Shown piece by piece: positions 23,901 through 35,287 of a stretch of DNA of 64,000 nucleotides. The stretch's first letter is position 1; each line of letters opens with the position of its first letter. The notes below the pieces were generated by a model. The model was not told where the DNA came from. It ran no database searches and was given only the letters and a program-made list of their open reading frames with translations. Source of the DNA: Anniella stebbinsi (Eukaryota > Chordata > Lepidosauria > Squamata > Anniellidae); contig JARDYH010000005.1 in the NCBI GenBank assembly GCA_029215795.1, positions 159,179,814 to 159,243,813 of the forward strand, given 5' to 3'. Both the position numbers and the translations under genes were made by a program.

Positions 23901-24727
23901 TTGAGTTTTAGATTTTAAAACTCATTAAAAACGATTAAAATGATTTAAACTCCTTAAAAGCAGTTTAAAAAGTTAAAATTAGTTTGAGCCTTTTACTTGC
24001 TGCTGCTGCTGTTGAATGTCTTGGCCAAGTCAATATCCATGCCAATGCAGATCTTTCTTCCTGGCCATGAATGACTGTACCATGGTGCGAAAGCTGCACG
24101 TCAACTGGCCCCCAGTTTGCAGGCTGCAGCAAGACTCTGTATGATGGCGCCACTGTTGCCTGCAAATACTATGTACTTCAGACTTCAGGAATCCACCATT
24201 TGATTGGCACAACCCTGCTAGAATTTCATTTTGGAAGCTGTTTGATTGCTAGTCAGAAAATCTCCACATTCGTCATGCTGTCACACAGGGTTTAGATCTG
24301 GCCATTGTCTTCTCCCCACCCCTAGTCTTACACTCCCACCACTACTTCAGGGGCATATTTCAATTTGGGAACAGTCTTGGGGGCTGCATTTCAGCATTGG
24401 GTGGCGCTAAGGGCATGAGGCAGAGCCAAGGACAGACAGCAATTCTTATTAATGTGGACATTTCCCCACCAAGCATACAAAACACAGTTCAATCCTAAGC
24501 AAGACTATTCAGTAGTCATCCCCAGTGTAAGGGCTCTCATGCCTGCAAAAGCAACAGCTCAGGTCTCTGCAGGGTATTTAAAGGTTAATGGTCTTTAAAT
24601 ACTCTCTTATTGACAATCATGGGAGATAACAGCAAAAGAATCCTCTAGATCTGATGGGGAAAATCCCTGGGGCATATCCAGCCTGGGGATAGAGGTTCCC
24701 TATCCCAGTACCTCACCATGCTGCCTC
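23901..24727. other. Unassigned
   Basis: No gene is supported. A CTG run lies at 23999-24012. Short open frames on both strands at 23965-24295 lack any recognised domain. Confidence 0.35.
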
Positions 24728-24967
24728 TCAAAGCCCCATCAGATGAGTGTTTTATTGGCCGCTCGTTCGTTACTGGGCACTCACGGATTTTCGCGGGTCC
24801 CTCCCATGACGTCATCTGCCTCCCGCCCCTTCTAGCCTTCTTTGCGCCACAAAAAAACACCCCAGTACGTCCGACTTAAAATAAAGATGGAAGTTGCCGC
24901 TATCTCCTGCTGTGTGCAGGAGAAGCAGCGTGACCAAAATGGCCCACTGTATGGGCCATGTGCACAA

Positions 24968-26385
24968 TTATTATTATTATTATTATTATTATTATTTACA
25001 TTAGGGATGTGCATTATATTGGATCCGATATTCGATTCTGATTACAATCGGAGAAAATCGGACATCCGATACCGATTCTGATTCGAAAATTTGGAAATCC
25101 GATTGTTTCCGGTCCAATTTTTTGGTCTCTGATTTTAATAGGAAAAAAAATCTGAAAATTAGACGCCATTTTGAATGCTTTTTCCCATTGTCTAGTATTG
25201 TGTTACAAAAACACCTATAACTTTTTTATTTTTGAAGATAGAAGGATGAAACTTGGCCACATTGCAGATGGGTTTGAGGTACTTATCTGTGAGAAATTTC
25301 AGAAAGATAGCTCCAGGCATTTTGTGGCTGTGAATTTTTTACTTTAAAAAGTTCAACAAATTGAAAAACAGAGGCTTTGACAGTAACCGGGAAGAGGGAG
25401 AGGCGGGGGGAGGGGGGTGCAGTTTGACTACAGTCAAAGACTCTGTTTTTCAACTTTTGGAACTTTTTAAAGTTAAAATTCATAGCCACAAAATGCCTGG
25501 AGCTATCTTTCTGAAATTTCTCACAGACAAGTATCTCAAACCCATCTTCCATGTGGGCAAGTTTCATGCTTCTATCTTTAAAAATAAAAAGGTTAAATGG
25601 GTTTCTCTCCTCATTTCTCCCAAAATATCTTGCCACTATACGCTAGAAGCTATGCTTCTGAAATTGCTCACACATATCAACCAAAGTGGTACTTTTAAGG
25701 TGAACAAGTTTCATGTGTGGATCTTTAAAAATAAAAAAAGTTATAGGCATTCCTGGTTTGTTACTAAAAAAATACATAGCCACAAAATGCCTCACCTATC
25801 TTTCTGAAATTTCTCATAGATAAGTACCTCAAACCCATCTGCAGTGTGGCCAAGTTTCATGCTTCTATCTTTAAAAATAAAAAAAGTTATAGGCATTTTT
25901 GTAACACAATACTAGGCAATGGGAAAACACTCAAAATGGCATCCAATTCAAAAATCAGATGTCTGATTTTAATATTGGTATCGGATCTGATATGATACGA
26001 CAGACCTCCAATTTTTCTGATCTGAATTTTTAAAAAATCTTAAGTTCCGATTCCAATCCAATTTTTTGTGTCCGTACGCATCCTTAATTTACATCTTTAT
26101 ACTGCCCATCAGCCAAAACTCTATGGGTAGTGCACAATTAAAAACCATAAGAATAACAATATAAATTTAAACATTAAAAAGTTAAAAAGGCAGTGTAAAA
26201 CGAGCTACATTAAAAACCAAGGAAAGCCTGTGTGAAAAGGTATGTCTTTAAGAGGCGTTTAAAAGATGTAATGTCTTCTGCCTCCCGAACCGCACAAGGG
26301 AGGGTTTTCCAGAGGGTGGGTGCCACTACAGAGAAGGCCTGCCACAGGGGTTCTTCATGGCGGCATTCTGTTCATCTCGGAATGG
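24968..26385 (-). repeat. L2-type LINE 3' end, interrupted
   Basis: The reversed (AAT)n tail is at 24968-24996. Then, beyond the hAT-like insertion, ATCTTTATACTGCCCATCAGCC and the reversed peptide-coding 3' region containing GGAGGGTTTTCCAGAGGGTG follow. The orientation is minus. It is noncoding now. Confidence 0.65.
25002..26086. mobile_element. Complete hAT-like nonautonomous element with AT-rich fold-back core
   Basis: It starts TAGGGATGTGCA and ends TACGCATCCTTA, with a perfect 8-bp duplication ATTTACAT at 24994-25001 and 26087-26094. The left arm (AAACTTGGCCACATTGCAGATG) recurs inverted several times on the right, so the element can fold back. The right side carries three subrepeats containing CTGAAATTTCTCACAGA. 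No transposase. Confidence 0.85.
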
Positions 26386-26530
26386 CCAGTAGGGCCATTG
26401 TTTACTTCCTCTTTCAAAACAGGAAGTAATGAGGGAGAAATGCGCAGGTGGCAAAGCGACGGTAAGCAAACGCGATTTCCCCCGTGTAATGATGCTCTCA
26501 ATCACAAGTGTTTTGATGGATCAGTTTTGC

Positions 26531-26758
26531 TGCAGATCCAGTGATGTTCTATGTCACACTTTGAGGAGCTGGCTTTGGCTTCATCATTTAAATATGCACA
26601 ATTTCCTCCATTTCCAAGGATCTCCAACCTGAAACACAAGCTGGAGTCAAGCAAGGTTCAAATGTTTCCTCAACAGCAACAAACAGATATCTCGACATCT
26701 TGGGGAAAATACAGTTCAGTTATTTAGAAACACATACATACTGTGAAATCCCATCTTT
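26531..26758. other. Nothing recognised
   Basis: Short unassigned spacer between repeat family D and family A copies. Confidence 0.3.
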
Positions 26759-27102
26759 GGCCCCCTCTACAAGATTTCGGTTTGATGCCCGGTTGCCCGA
26801 TTATGTGCATCTACGGAGAAGCGCATTTACTCCTAATACCAATTCACAAGAGGCGGTGAAGCACATTACGGGCTCCATGAAATGCGCTTTAAAGTTGTTT
26901 ACATGCGGAGAATTGCATGTTTACATTACCATAAGGAGCTTTAACTCCCGTGGCAAATTAAAACTCGCTATTTAACATGTATTCAAAAATGCGAATAATC
27001 AGAGATAAAAAGCGCCTCGACCCCCGATTTGCACTCCGCTCTTGTAGAGGTAAAATTTGTAATGCGCCTTGAAAGACCTTTAAATCGCTCTTGTAGAGGC
27101 AC
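26759..27102. repeat. hAT-like MITE (family A)
   Basis: It runs GGCCCCCTCTACAAG to CTCTTGTAGAGGCAC, the same orientation as the copy at 47889. It is diverged internally but keeps the GCGCATTTACTCCTAAT and CCGATTTGCACTCCGC segments. Confidence 0.7.
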
Positions 27103-27261
27103 CCTCTGTATCTTTTGGGGATGGGATTTGAACCCTTGTGCAGAGTCCTGTTTTCCCGCTATATCCTGTTCACCAATTTATTCTAGAAATATTCTATTCT
27201 ATTCATTAAAACAGAAACTTTAAAACATTGTAACTTTGGAACTAACTTTTCACCAAAGGGA

Positions 27262-27460
27262 AAGGACTATCACTCAGTGGTAGAGCACATGCTTTGTTTG
27301 CAGAATGTTCCAAGTGCAACCCCTGGCATCTCTAGTTAAAATGGCCATGTAGCAGGTGAAGTGGTGTCTGTTTGAAACTCTGGAGAGCCACTGCCAGCCA
27401 CAGCAAACAATATCGGGCATGCTGGACTAATAGTCTGACTTGATATAAAAAAGATTCCTA
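27262..27460 (+). repeat. tRNA-derived SINE
   Basis: ATCACTCAGTGGTAGAGC resembles a pol III A box and AGTGCAACCCCTGG a decayed B box. The body has CTGGAGAGCCACTGCCAG and it ends CTAATAGTCTGACTTGATATAA. It belongs to a SINE type common in squamates; a fragment is at about 40764-40920. Confidence 0.65.
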
Positions 27461-27649
27461 GGTCCCCCCCATCCCCCTCTCCATCCCACCACCACCACCA
27501 CCACCACCACCATAGACTTTCAACTTACCTTCCCATCCTCTTGCACTTTTAACAGCAATTTAAACAGACAATAAGGCAGCATCCTATATATAAATCAGCA
27601 AAAGGGAGATCCTGCAGCATACTTCAATTTTTTTTTTAACATTATAGTT

Positions 27650-27957
27650 AAATTATAGAATTCACCACCACAAGATGTGGTGATGTCCACCAATTTGGAT
27701 GGCTTTAAAAGGGGGTTGGATAAATTCCTGGAGGAGAAGGCTATCAATGGATACTAGCCCTGGTGATTATGTGCTACCTCCAGTATTAGAGGCAGTAAGC
27801 CTGTGTGCACCAGTTGCTGTGGAACATTGGTGGAAGGGTGCTGTTGCACCTTGTCCTGCTTTGTTGGTCTCTGGTCGACAGCTAGTTGACCATTGTGTGA
27901 ACAGAGTGCTGGACTAGATGGACCCTCGGTCTGATCCAGTATGGCACTTCTTATGTT
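27650..27957 (+). repeat. CR1/L3-like LINE 3' end
   Basis: ACAAGATGTGGTGATGTCCACC, GGATAAATTCCTGGAGGAGAAGG and GGACTAGATGGACCCTCGGTC are in the usual order, ending TTCTTATGTTAT. A (CCA)n run lies nearby at 27486-27511 and a (GT)n run at about 27991-28008. Noncoding or nearly so. Confidence 0.75.
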
Positions 27958-29993
27958 ATCAAAATTGCCAAATGCAGAAATGTAAGATGTGTGTGTGTGT
28001 GTGTGTGTGAATAGTTGCAAACAGGAGCCCTTCAACTTCAATGCATTTTTAAAGAATGGTGTAATAGCCATTCTTGATTAGATTTCTCTGAAATTTAGCC
28101 AGATTTTAAAACTATGTTCCACACCCACTTCCAGAAAATTATCCATCTGGAATTTGATAATGAGAGGACAGATTGTGTCGATTAGATAAGGAATAGACAT
28201 TTTGTGGTTTAAGGAATTAAGATACTTAAAATATACTTAAGTAAAACAAAAATCTCAATAGGACAATCCTGTGCATTCGTACGCAGAAGTTAAGCCCATT
28301 GAGTTGAATGAGACTTACTTCTAAGTGAGTGTGCATAGGACTGTAGTCCAAGACACCTTAAGTATGGGGGTCTTGTCTTGTAAGAATATAAGAAAAGCCA
28401 TGCTCAGTCAACCAAAAGCCTATCTAGTGCAGAATTCTGGACAACCAGATCCCCCGAATGGGAAGACCACAAACTGGACATGAGTGGTAATAATTTATTT
28501 TAATAATTTTTAGGCTGGATGGACTTTTTACTCTGATGAATGTTCTCGTGCCATGACTAAAGTAATAGCTTGCCACTCAGACCTTCCAAGTTTAAATAAC
28601 CACATTAGTAAATTTGATCTTGTGACAAATCATTGCCAATGAAGGCAGGCATATCTACTGATGAGCTCTTTCTTCATAGATACATCCTTGGCCAGTTCTG
28701 TTAAAAGGCCTACAGGAAGCAAGATTTGAAATGATGGGTGTTTCCAGACAGAGGACTCCTGGCACTAACAATCAGAAGAAGCCGTTGTGCAGCTATCCCA
28801 TCTTGTCTATCTTAACAGATTATTTTTCTGGTATATTAAAAAAAAAAGATGGAATAATAGTGGGAAAACATGGGAGATCTACCTAAATCTACCTTCACAC
28901 TACATAAATCTACCTGCCTACTAACTGCAGTTATCCTGTATCTTCCTCTCCCAACCTGGTGCCTTCTAGATTAGAGGGTGGGCAGCCCTTGGGGGTTTGG
29001 GCCCCATTTTCCATCTCTCTGCAGGCCACATTGCAGGGAGTAAAACCACTGAAAACAAGCTAAATTTGTTCTGTTGTGGTTTGCTGCTGAAATTCTGAAC
29101 CAAACATGCCAACATTTTTGCTGCCATGCTGCCAAGTTTTTGCAGCACGCCAAGGGCCCACAGGCCACGTATTAACCACCCCTGCTCTAGATGTTTTGGA
29201 CTACAACTCCTAACATTTCTGACTATTGGCCATGTGGCTGAGGCTAATGGGAGTTAAAAGTTGGGGATGTCAGAGAAATCCTCAAGGGATTTAAATGGCA
29301 TCGGTGTTCTATGACCCCCCGACTCCCGAATCTGCAACAGAGAGGCTTTTCCAAGTTGCACAGATTCCACAAAGTTGCTAACCATTTTTTAAAAAAAACT
29401 TTCTGGAACTGCACAAATTTGTTTGTTCAAAAAGAAAAGTTGCTGTAAAATATGCTAATGTATACACTATTTTTAAAATCAACAATGTTTTATACATCTC
29501 TGATCTATCTTCTGCCTCTGTTGTGTAGAAATTGGTTGTTGTTGTTTTTGGTGTACTCTGCTCATTGGTTTTATGGTGAGCTAAGAAAAATGCACAAAAT
29601 GATATATACCAGCGAAAGTTACATAAATTTTGCCCCCCCCAAAAAGTGTGTAGTTTTCTGAAGAGGGAAAAAATCCAAATCTCTCAATGAGCAGACAATG
29701 GAGTAGATGATGGCTGACAATCTGCAAAGCACAGAATGGATTAAACACAATCCACACACCACTGGTTGAAAGTCCAAAATATTTGAAGGTTATCATGCTG
29801 GGGGAAGGCTGCTATATGATGTCTATAATGTGTGAATTCACTTGGAGAAACCAAACATGCTTCCTATTCAGTATTTCAGATATAGTGCAATTCATCCTAA
29901 CCCTCAACTTCAGATAGTTTGTTCAAAATTATGCTTCTGAGTGATAAGAGATTCAGTACTGAAGATTAAAAAGAAAAGAGGAGAAGAACTCAC
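27958..29993. other. Unassigned; expected site of the last CLEC2-like exon
   Basis: The interval contains a short palindromic repeat at about 28255-28350 (CCCATTGAGTTGAATGAGACTT type), a CR1/SINE-like piece near 28385-28440 and a family F copy at 29190-29270. The final lectin exon of the minus-strand gene would be expected to the left of 29994, but I could not find a convincing W-I-C-x-K segment with splice acceptor here. Confidence 0.4.
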
Positions 29994-30091
29994 GTTGCAT
30001 TTTCTCCATATGGCCCTTCCCAGGGCTGACCGGGCTCTCTCTTAAGGCCAATCCAACAAGGGTTCTTGCCTTTGAGAAGCATTACAAAAGC
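29994..30091 (-). CDS. CLEC2-like C-type lectin, exon 4 (lectin domain, middle)
   Basis: The minus-strand exon lies between acceptor CTTTTAAAG and donor GTGAGT. It reads AFVMLLKGKNPCWIGLKRE, then PGQPWEGPYGENA plus two bases. The core WIGLKREPGQPW is the hallmark of the second lectin exon in CLEC2/NKR-type proteins, where W-I-G-L starts the central strand and the usual continuation is W-K-W-x-N-G-T. Here the second tryptophan is glycine and the segment reads EGPYGEN, an unusual change in the fold core. It joins in phase 0 with the exon at 30556. A final exon of about 100 bp with the last two cysteines is expected and was not seen. Confidence 0.75.
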
Positions 30092-30555
30092 CTTTAAAAG
30101 TCAGAAGAGATGGAGACTGTTAGAACCCTTGAACTGACAGAGACACATGCCAAATATTGATCATATATGCACATACTCAACAACTATTTCCATAGCATTA
30201 GAATGTATTTAAAAATAATTAAAATGAAATGCATCTGTATTTAGCACATTTGCGCTAAAGGTTTGCTGCCAGAAACCTATTTATTTGTATTAAGTTTAGG
30301 AACGCCTTCGCAATGATGTGCTAATTTTCATAGCCACAAACATGTGACTTCCGTTGCATCCATGACCATCTCCTGTGAGTATTCCCTGACTCAGCCTTAT
30401 GAGAAGACATTGTTTTCATGTTGCCTGCTGAGGCCTGATTCATCACTAAAACAGCTTTCATGCTGCATAATGGCTGAGCATGACTAATAAAGGAACAGTT
30501 GCTCTACCCAAAAGGACCAGCAGCCTATGACAGACAAAATACTTGCACTTCTCAC

Positions 30556-30746
30556 CTTTTCATCATTTTCAACCCTAGCCAGGGAAGCATTATGTAAAGA
30601 GCAAAAGTTTTGACTACTGGTCCAATTCTTTTCTTCAGTTGAAAGGTAATAGCACTTATTTTGATGCAAAATCCAATCACTCGCACACCACGGGACAGCC
30701 CCCCCCGGGGAAACACAATCAGAGCTTGGCTGCTCAGCTCTCTTTG
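30556..30746 (-). CDS. CLEC2-like C-type lectin, exon 3 (stalk and start of lectin domain)
   Basis: The minus-strand exon has acceptor CACTTCTAG and donor GTGAGA. With one base from the membrane exon it gives 64 codons. A short stalk with a cysteine (PSSDCVSP) is followed by WCASDWILHQNKCYYLSTEE, NWTSSQNFCSLHNASLARVE and NDEK. The W-I-x-x-x-x-K-C-Y-Y-x-S, N-W-x-x-S-x-x-x-C and A-x-L-A-x-V-E motifs are diagnostic of NK-type C-type-lectin-like domains and closest by eye to CLEC2. Sequons are at NWT and NAS. Lectin-like domains of this class usually bind protein ligands without calcium. Confidence 0.85.
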
Positions 30747-31060
30747 CTAGAAGTGAGAAAGGTACAGAGAATTAGATAGCATTTTATTCCACCCCCACCA
30801 AGACGCACGAACAGAAACTGGGATCACCAGGCTGAATCAGAGTAGGGCCTAGCTATCTACCTCACAGCCCCTTCAAACACATTTGGGGGGGATAATCTGT
30901 TGCAATCCCCAAGTACAAAATAATCTGTCATGTGTTTCACTTTTAATTGCACATGCATGTTGTTTCAGCCACCTGTCTGCTGGTCTATGACCGTAATAAA
31001 TTATATTTGGATTTGGATTCAGCCACCTGTCTCTTTACAATACGGTGTCTGTGATTGCAT

Positions 31061-32223
31061 TGTTACGCCCCATATGAGGCAGTTACCCATCCCTTCCACT
31101 TCCACCCTATCTTGGGTGGCAAGAGGAATACACCTGTTGGGTGACAATTCACTAAGCGGGCTTAGTGAATTGTACACTGAAGGTTTGGAAATTGTTTTGA
31201 GAAGAATTTGTCTTTGCTTCTCTGCTTATCTCAAACTGTCGGCTGAAGCCTTGAGTTCTGTGAGAATGAAAGATTGTTTAAGGAAGGTGGGGGCTCTCTT
31301 GCTCACACTGTGGCGTCATCAAGAAGAGGTTGTATCGTGCCGCCCTGTTGGCACAAGAGTTTAGATTACAGGCCTGAAGCCCTGTCTGTCAAAGTAGCTT
31401 AGAATTGCCCAGCCTCCACACTATATTTGCCTACGTCCTGGGAGAAATTCCTTTGCTAGGAATTATCTCGTCTAACCTCTTGCTGCTTGTGTGCTGCTCT
31501 GCTGCTGCTGTGAGTTTCTATCTGATTTGGAATTGTGTGATGCACTCTGTACATGTTCTGTTGCTGTTTGGACTTGGAACTTCTAAGAACTGTGCCATGA
31601 AAAGTGCGCTGTGGCTTTTCATAGATTTGGACTTGAGATTACTGTTCTGGATTCGTGTTCTATAGCCTGCAGTTTCTCTGCATGGAGCCAAAGTTACGGG
31701 CACAGAGAAGATAGAGGCTGATCGTTGCTGTTCTGAAACTCGTGTGTGTGTGAGACCTGCGAGAGGACCTTTCCTCAGTGCTAAAGCTACGAGATTTGGG
31801 AAAGGTCCCTAGGTCACAAAGGTTCATTCCCTGGCTTCTGGCTTCCGTGGTCAGCTCAGCGTTCCCTGACAGGCTGAGTGAGGATTTAGTTGCCAGATGA
31901 CCGATGTTCTACTGTCAGGAGGCCTGATCCTAGAGTCTCCCTTTGTTTCCAGAGGACTCAGCGCAGCGTGGCCGCTCCTGATCTCTGGGGACTAGGAGTA
32001 ACTCTAAATGTCATTCCCTGAGTGTGTGCTGTTCGCATTAAGCTGTTTCTACCTGAAAGCTGTCTGGTCTGTCTTCAGCTTCAAGTGTGTGTTTGCAGAA
32101 ATGAAACCGTATGCTTTGAATTCCATGTGATTTACAAATAAAAGAAATCTCACTGTTATTGTTGTGTGTCAGTGTGCCTAAAGTCGTGAGCAGAAGCTTG
32201 GGGAGTTAGCTAGAGTCACGACA
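31061..32223 (+). repeat. Possible solo LTR
   Basis: The block begins TGTTACGCCCC and ends GTCACGACA, with an AATAAA at 32137-32142 about 80 bp before the end. Its length of 1,163 bp, TG/CA ends and poly(A) signal fit an LTR, perhaps Ty3/gypsy. No flanking duplication was visible and no TATA box was identified with confidence. Confidence 0.4.
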
Positions 32224-32371
32224 ACACCGCCCCCACCCACCTGCCCCCACTGCAGGACAGAAAGTCATGTGTGGCCACTTTGAGTGAACGACCAGAGTGA
32301 ACTGCAGCCACATTGTTGTAGCGGTAGGGCTGCAGCCCTGCCTACAAGAAGTCCATGAAATCTTGCAATAA

Positions 32372-32372
32372 G

Positions 32373-32410
<38 letters not shown>

Positions 32411-32850
32411 TTCTCTTGGTTGTTTACAATCATTCATAAGATAATAAAATACAGCATAAAATATAAATACAGAAAATTTGAAACATTTTAGACAGCTAAA
32501 AACAGTTTCAATAAAATACTAGACCTGTTTGGATGGCATAAATGCCCCATATTAAGCCATTAAATGCCTGGGAGTCTTAACCTGGTGCTGAAAAGATGAC
32601 AGTGTTAGTGCCAGGTGGGCCTGAGTGGGGAGCTCATTCTAATGTTGGTGGGCCACTCCTGAAAAGGCCCTAACCCTTGCCGCCACCCCAAGCCTCTCTT
32701 TGTGGTGGCACTCGGTGGGAGGGAGCATATGTGATTGTAGTGTCCAGGTATGTTCAGGCTGGGAGAGGGATTTCATCAAGTATTGGAATCCTGGACTCTG
32801 TAAGGTTGTATAGGTTAAAACTAACACCTTGAATCTTGCTTAGAAGTATA
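32372..32850 (-). repeat. L2 LINE 3' end
   Basis: The (ATT)n run at 32376-32410 is the reversed tail. Next come CTTAACCTGGTGCTGAAAAGATG and GTGCCAGGTGGGCCTGAGTGGGGAGCTCATTC, inverse of the L2 3' coding end. Decayed. Confidence 0.65.
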
Positions 32851-33104
32851 CAGGATGCAAGCAGGCCAGAATTGGTCTTATGTGCTCAGAACTTCTGGCC
32901 CTACTTATTAAACTTGATGCTGCATTTTGCACAAGCTGCAACTTCTAAACAGTCTTTAAGGGCAGCCCCACGTAGAGTGCATTTCAGTCATCTAACTTGG
33001 AGCATAGACAACTGAAGCCAGGTTATCCCTGTCCAGATACCTTCTCCATGTCTTTCTTTTTTCTCCTTAGAAAATTAGGACAGGAATGGGGGGTGGGGAA
33101 AATT

Positions 33105-33342
33105 TAGGCCTCATCTACACCGAACAGGATATTGCATTATGAAAGCAGTATATAAAAGTCAGGAGCTGCACCAAGCAGGATATAGTGGTATGAAAGCGGT
33201 ATATGGTATATGTCAATGGGCCTAACAGTTGTCAGTTCACTTCAGTACCGCTCTAAAGCAGTAGTGTGGCTCCTGCCTTTTATATACTGCTTTCATACCA
33301 CTTTCATAGTGCAATATCCTGCTTTATGTAGATGAGGCCTTA
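33105..33342. repeat. MITE with long inverted repeats
   Basis: TAGGCCTCATCTACACCGAAC at the left and GTAGATGAGGCCTTA at the right, with arms of about 70 bp (GAAAGCAGTATATAAAAGTCAGGAGC against its complement). No clear flanking duplication. A decayed relative lies at 7070-7190. Confidence 0.7.
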
Positions 33343-34913
33343 CTCACAATGCAACCCTATGAATGTTTACTCATCAACTTATACCACCATATTCAATGCC
33401 TCTTACCTCTTTTATTCCATATTATAAAGGTGATGGATTGCAATAAAAAACACCCAGCTTCATCAGGAGCATCATCTTCAAAAACTTCACCTTTTGGATC
33501 TTTGGACTAGTACTTCACATGCATTGCGTATCCTAAGTGTACAGGGCTCAGGTGTCTCCGTTTGCTCTTTCCTTACCCTAAAGGTCTACCTTTCTGGTTC
33601 TGCCTGCATTGGTTCAAAAGAAACTGTTCTGTCGGTTTAATCTGAACATCAGGGAAATGCTTGTGTAGTGACTGTACATTTTTTGAAAACCTTTTTCTTT
33701 ACAGTAATTTGAATTCGGCTAATACATGCTATATCTATATCTATAGATCTATAGATATAAAAACCCTAACTTTATCAATATATGACTTATTTCAGAATAT
33801 ATGGTTAGGATGACAGTTTAGTGTGAGATATACCATTATTTTTCTTTCAGAGGTCTTACATATGGGATACAGCCCGCCCACCTAGAAATATACTCTGCCC
33901 CTTCTGTGCCCCCCCTGAATTTGTTTTCTGGTGCCGCCATTGCCTTATGGTAAATTAGAGTTTTGTTGCCAGCCCTGCCCTGCCATTTTATGAATTGGCA
34001 ACCCCTCCCCCACTCCTATGGCAGCCACTTTGTGAGAGTGTCCATGACTCAACATTCCAAATATGCCCACTGACCCACAAAGGTTGGGGATCCCTGGTTT
34101 AAAGACTGATTTGCCCAAATCATGTAGAAAGAGTGGGAACATGATTTTAAAAGCAAGGTGAGGAGAGGATAATCTTCCTGCAGGGCCTCCCCCTGAGTAC
34201 TTTTTACCCAGCTGGTCACACTTCCAGGTTTGGAGTTCAGCTGAGGAGAGAAGCACACCAGAAAAGCTATGGGGAGGTCAAACTTCTCAGCTGCGCACGG
34301 CTTTACTATTATAATTAGACACATGCTTTTTCAGCACAACAACTGGGGCAGCTCCATACATTTGAATTATTGGATTACGGACATATCTATTTCTGTATTC
34401 TTTTTGGCTTTTTAATAGTAATTAAATTGTAAAGAAAAGAAAAACAGCAGGTAGGTAAAGGGTTAAAAGTGCCCTCTCCTGAATTGTTTCTACCTCAAAA
34501 CCACTCCTTCCGGAGCTGCTTCCCTTAACAAAAAACCTGCTCCCCTGCTAATCATTACACTTCTTTTGCATAGGTTGCCATTCAAGAAAAGGCAGATGTA
34601 CAGGCAAGCTTCTTCTTCTAACATCTTTAAGATAAAGCAAAATAAAATTAAATAGGGACCTCATTCAAATTACTAGACTTCAATCTGCCTATTTTGCATT
34701 GGATTCAAGTCCAAAGCACTTAGAGTCAAACTAGTTGTTGTCGTTTTACTTTTATTTTGAGTCCCATAAAACTCAGAAACTGTGTGTGTGTGTGTGTGTG
34801 TGTGTTGGGTGTCAATTTAGAGCAAGGAAACGGCACAGGAAGAAATAGTTAAACATTCTCATAATTTCAATTTCCTAATGTTTGACATTTTCACTTGGGT
34901 TTGTTAATTAGTA

Positions 34914-34972
<59 letters not shown>

Positions 34973-35194
34973 GAGTTGGAAATTCATGTTAGGGGTCTTT
35001 CATGTTTACTTTGGCCCTTAATCCACATTTTTACAGGGATTGGGATGATTGGTCCATTGCTTTGGCAAAGCTTTCTGATGCTATAGTACTTGAAACCCAG
35101 ACAATATGATTTTGACCTGCTGACTGAAGGTGTGCAGCTGCATTAGCTCCAAGAGAAAGTTTAGGAAGGTAACATCAATGTTTGGGCAACTTAC
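33343..35194. other. Unassigned with microsatellites
   Basis: A (GT)n run lies at 34779-34805 and a (CT)n(CA)n run at about 34915-34968. No other feature recognised up to the membrane exon. Confidence 0.4.
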
Positions 35195-35287
35195 CTATCG
35201 CAAAGCCTATGGCAAGGCCTATGACAAGACCAATCACCAAAAAAGTGACACCAGCACCTATGATGTATTTGTTTTTCTGGCGAAATT
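35195..35287 (-). CDS. CLEC2-like C-type lectin, exon 2 (transmembrane)
   Basis: The minus-strand exon lies between acceptor GTGTTCTAG and donor GTAAGT. It completes a glutamate from the previous exon and reads FRQKNKYIIGAGVTF, then LVIGLVIGLAIGFAI, ending one base into the next codon. Basic residues immediately before a glycine-rich hydrophobic stretch indicate a type II signal anchor. Repeated G-x-x-x-G spacing could favour helix packing or dimerisation. There is no charged membrane residue for adaptor pairing. Phase links it to the exons at 35723 and 30746. Confidence 0.8.

Larger units (their letters stand above)
24728..26530. repeat. Repeat family D split by nested L2 and hAT-like insertions
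   Basis: The outer halves, 24728-24967 and about 26386-26530, correspond in inverted order to the uninterrupted copy at about 40090-40440. Shared words are CATCAGATGAGTGTTTTATTG, CGCGGGTCC, CTGTGTGCAGGAGAAGCAGC and GTAAGCAAACGCGATTTCCCC. An L2 tail on the minus strand interrupts it, and that tail is in turn interrupted by a hAT-like element. Confidence 0.65.
30747..35194 (-). other. Putative intron 2 of the CLEC2-like gene
   Basis: About 4.4 kb between the stalk/lectin exon and the membrane exon. It holds a solo-LTR-like block, an L2 tail, a MITE and several microsatellites, listed separately. Other sequence here is unassigned. Confidence 0.55.

Noticed and set aside
23965..24295. Overlapping open frames suggesting a processed pseudogene
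   Set aside because: No family recognised in any frame and several stops; left unassigned.
30930..31364. 144-residue plus-strand open frame
   Set aside because: No recognised domain; overlaps the solo-LTR-like block.
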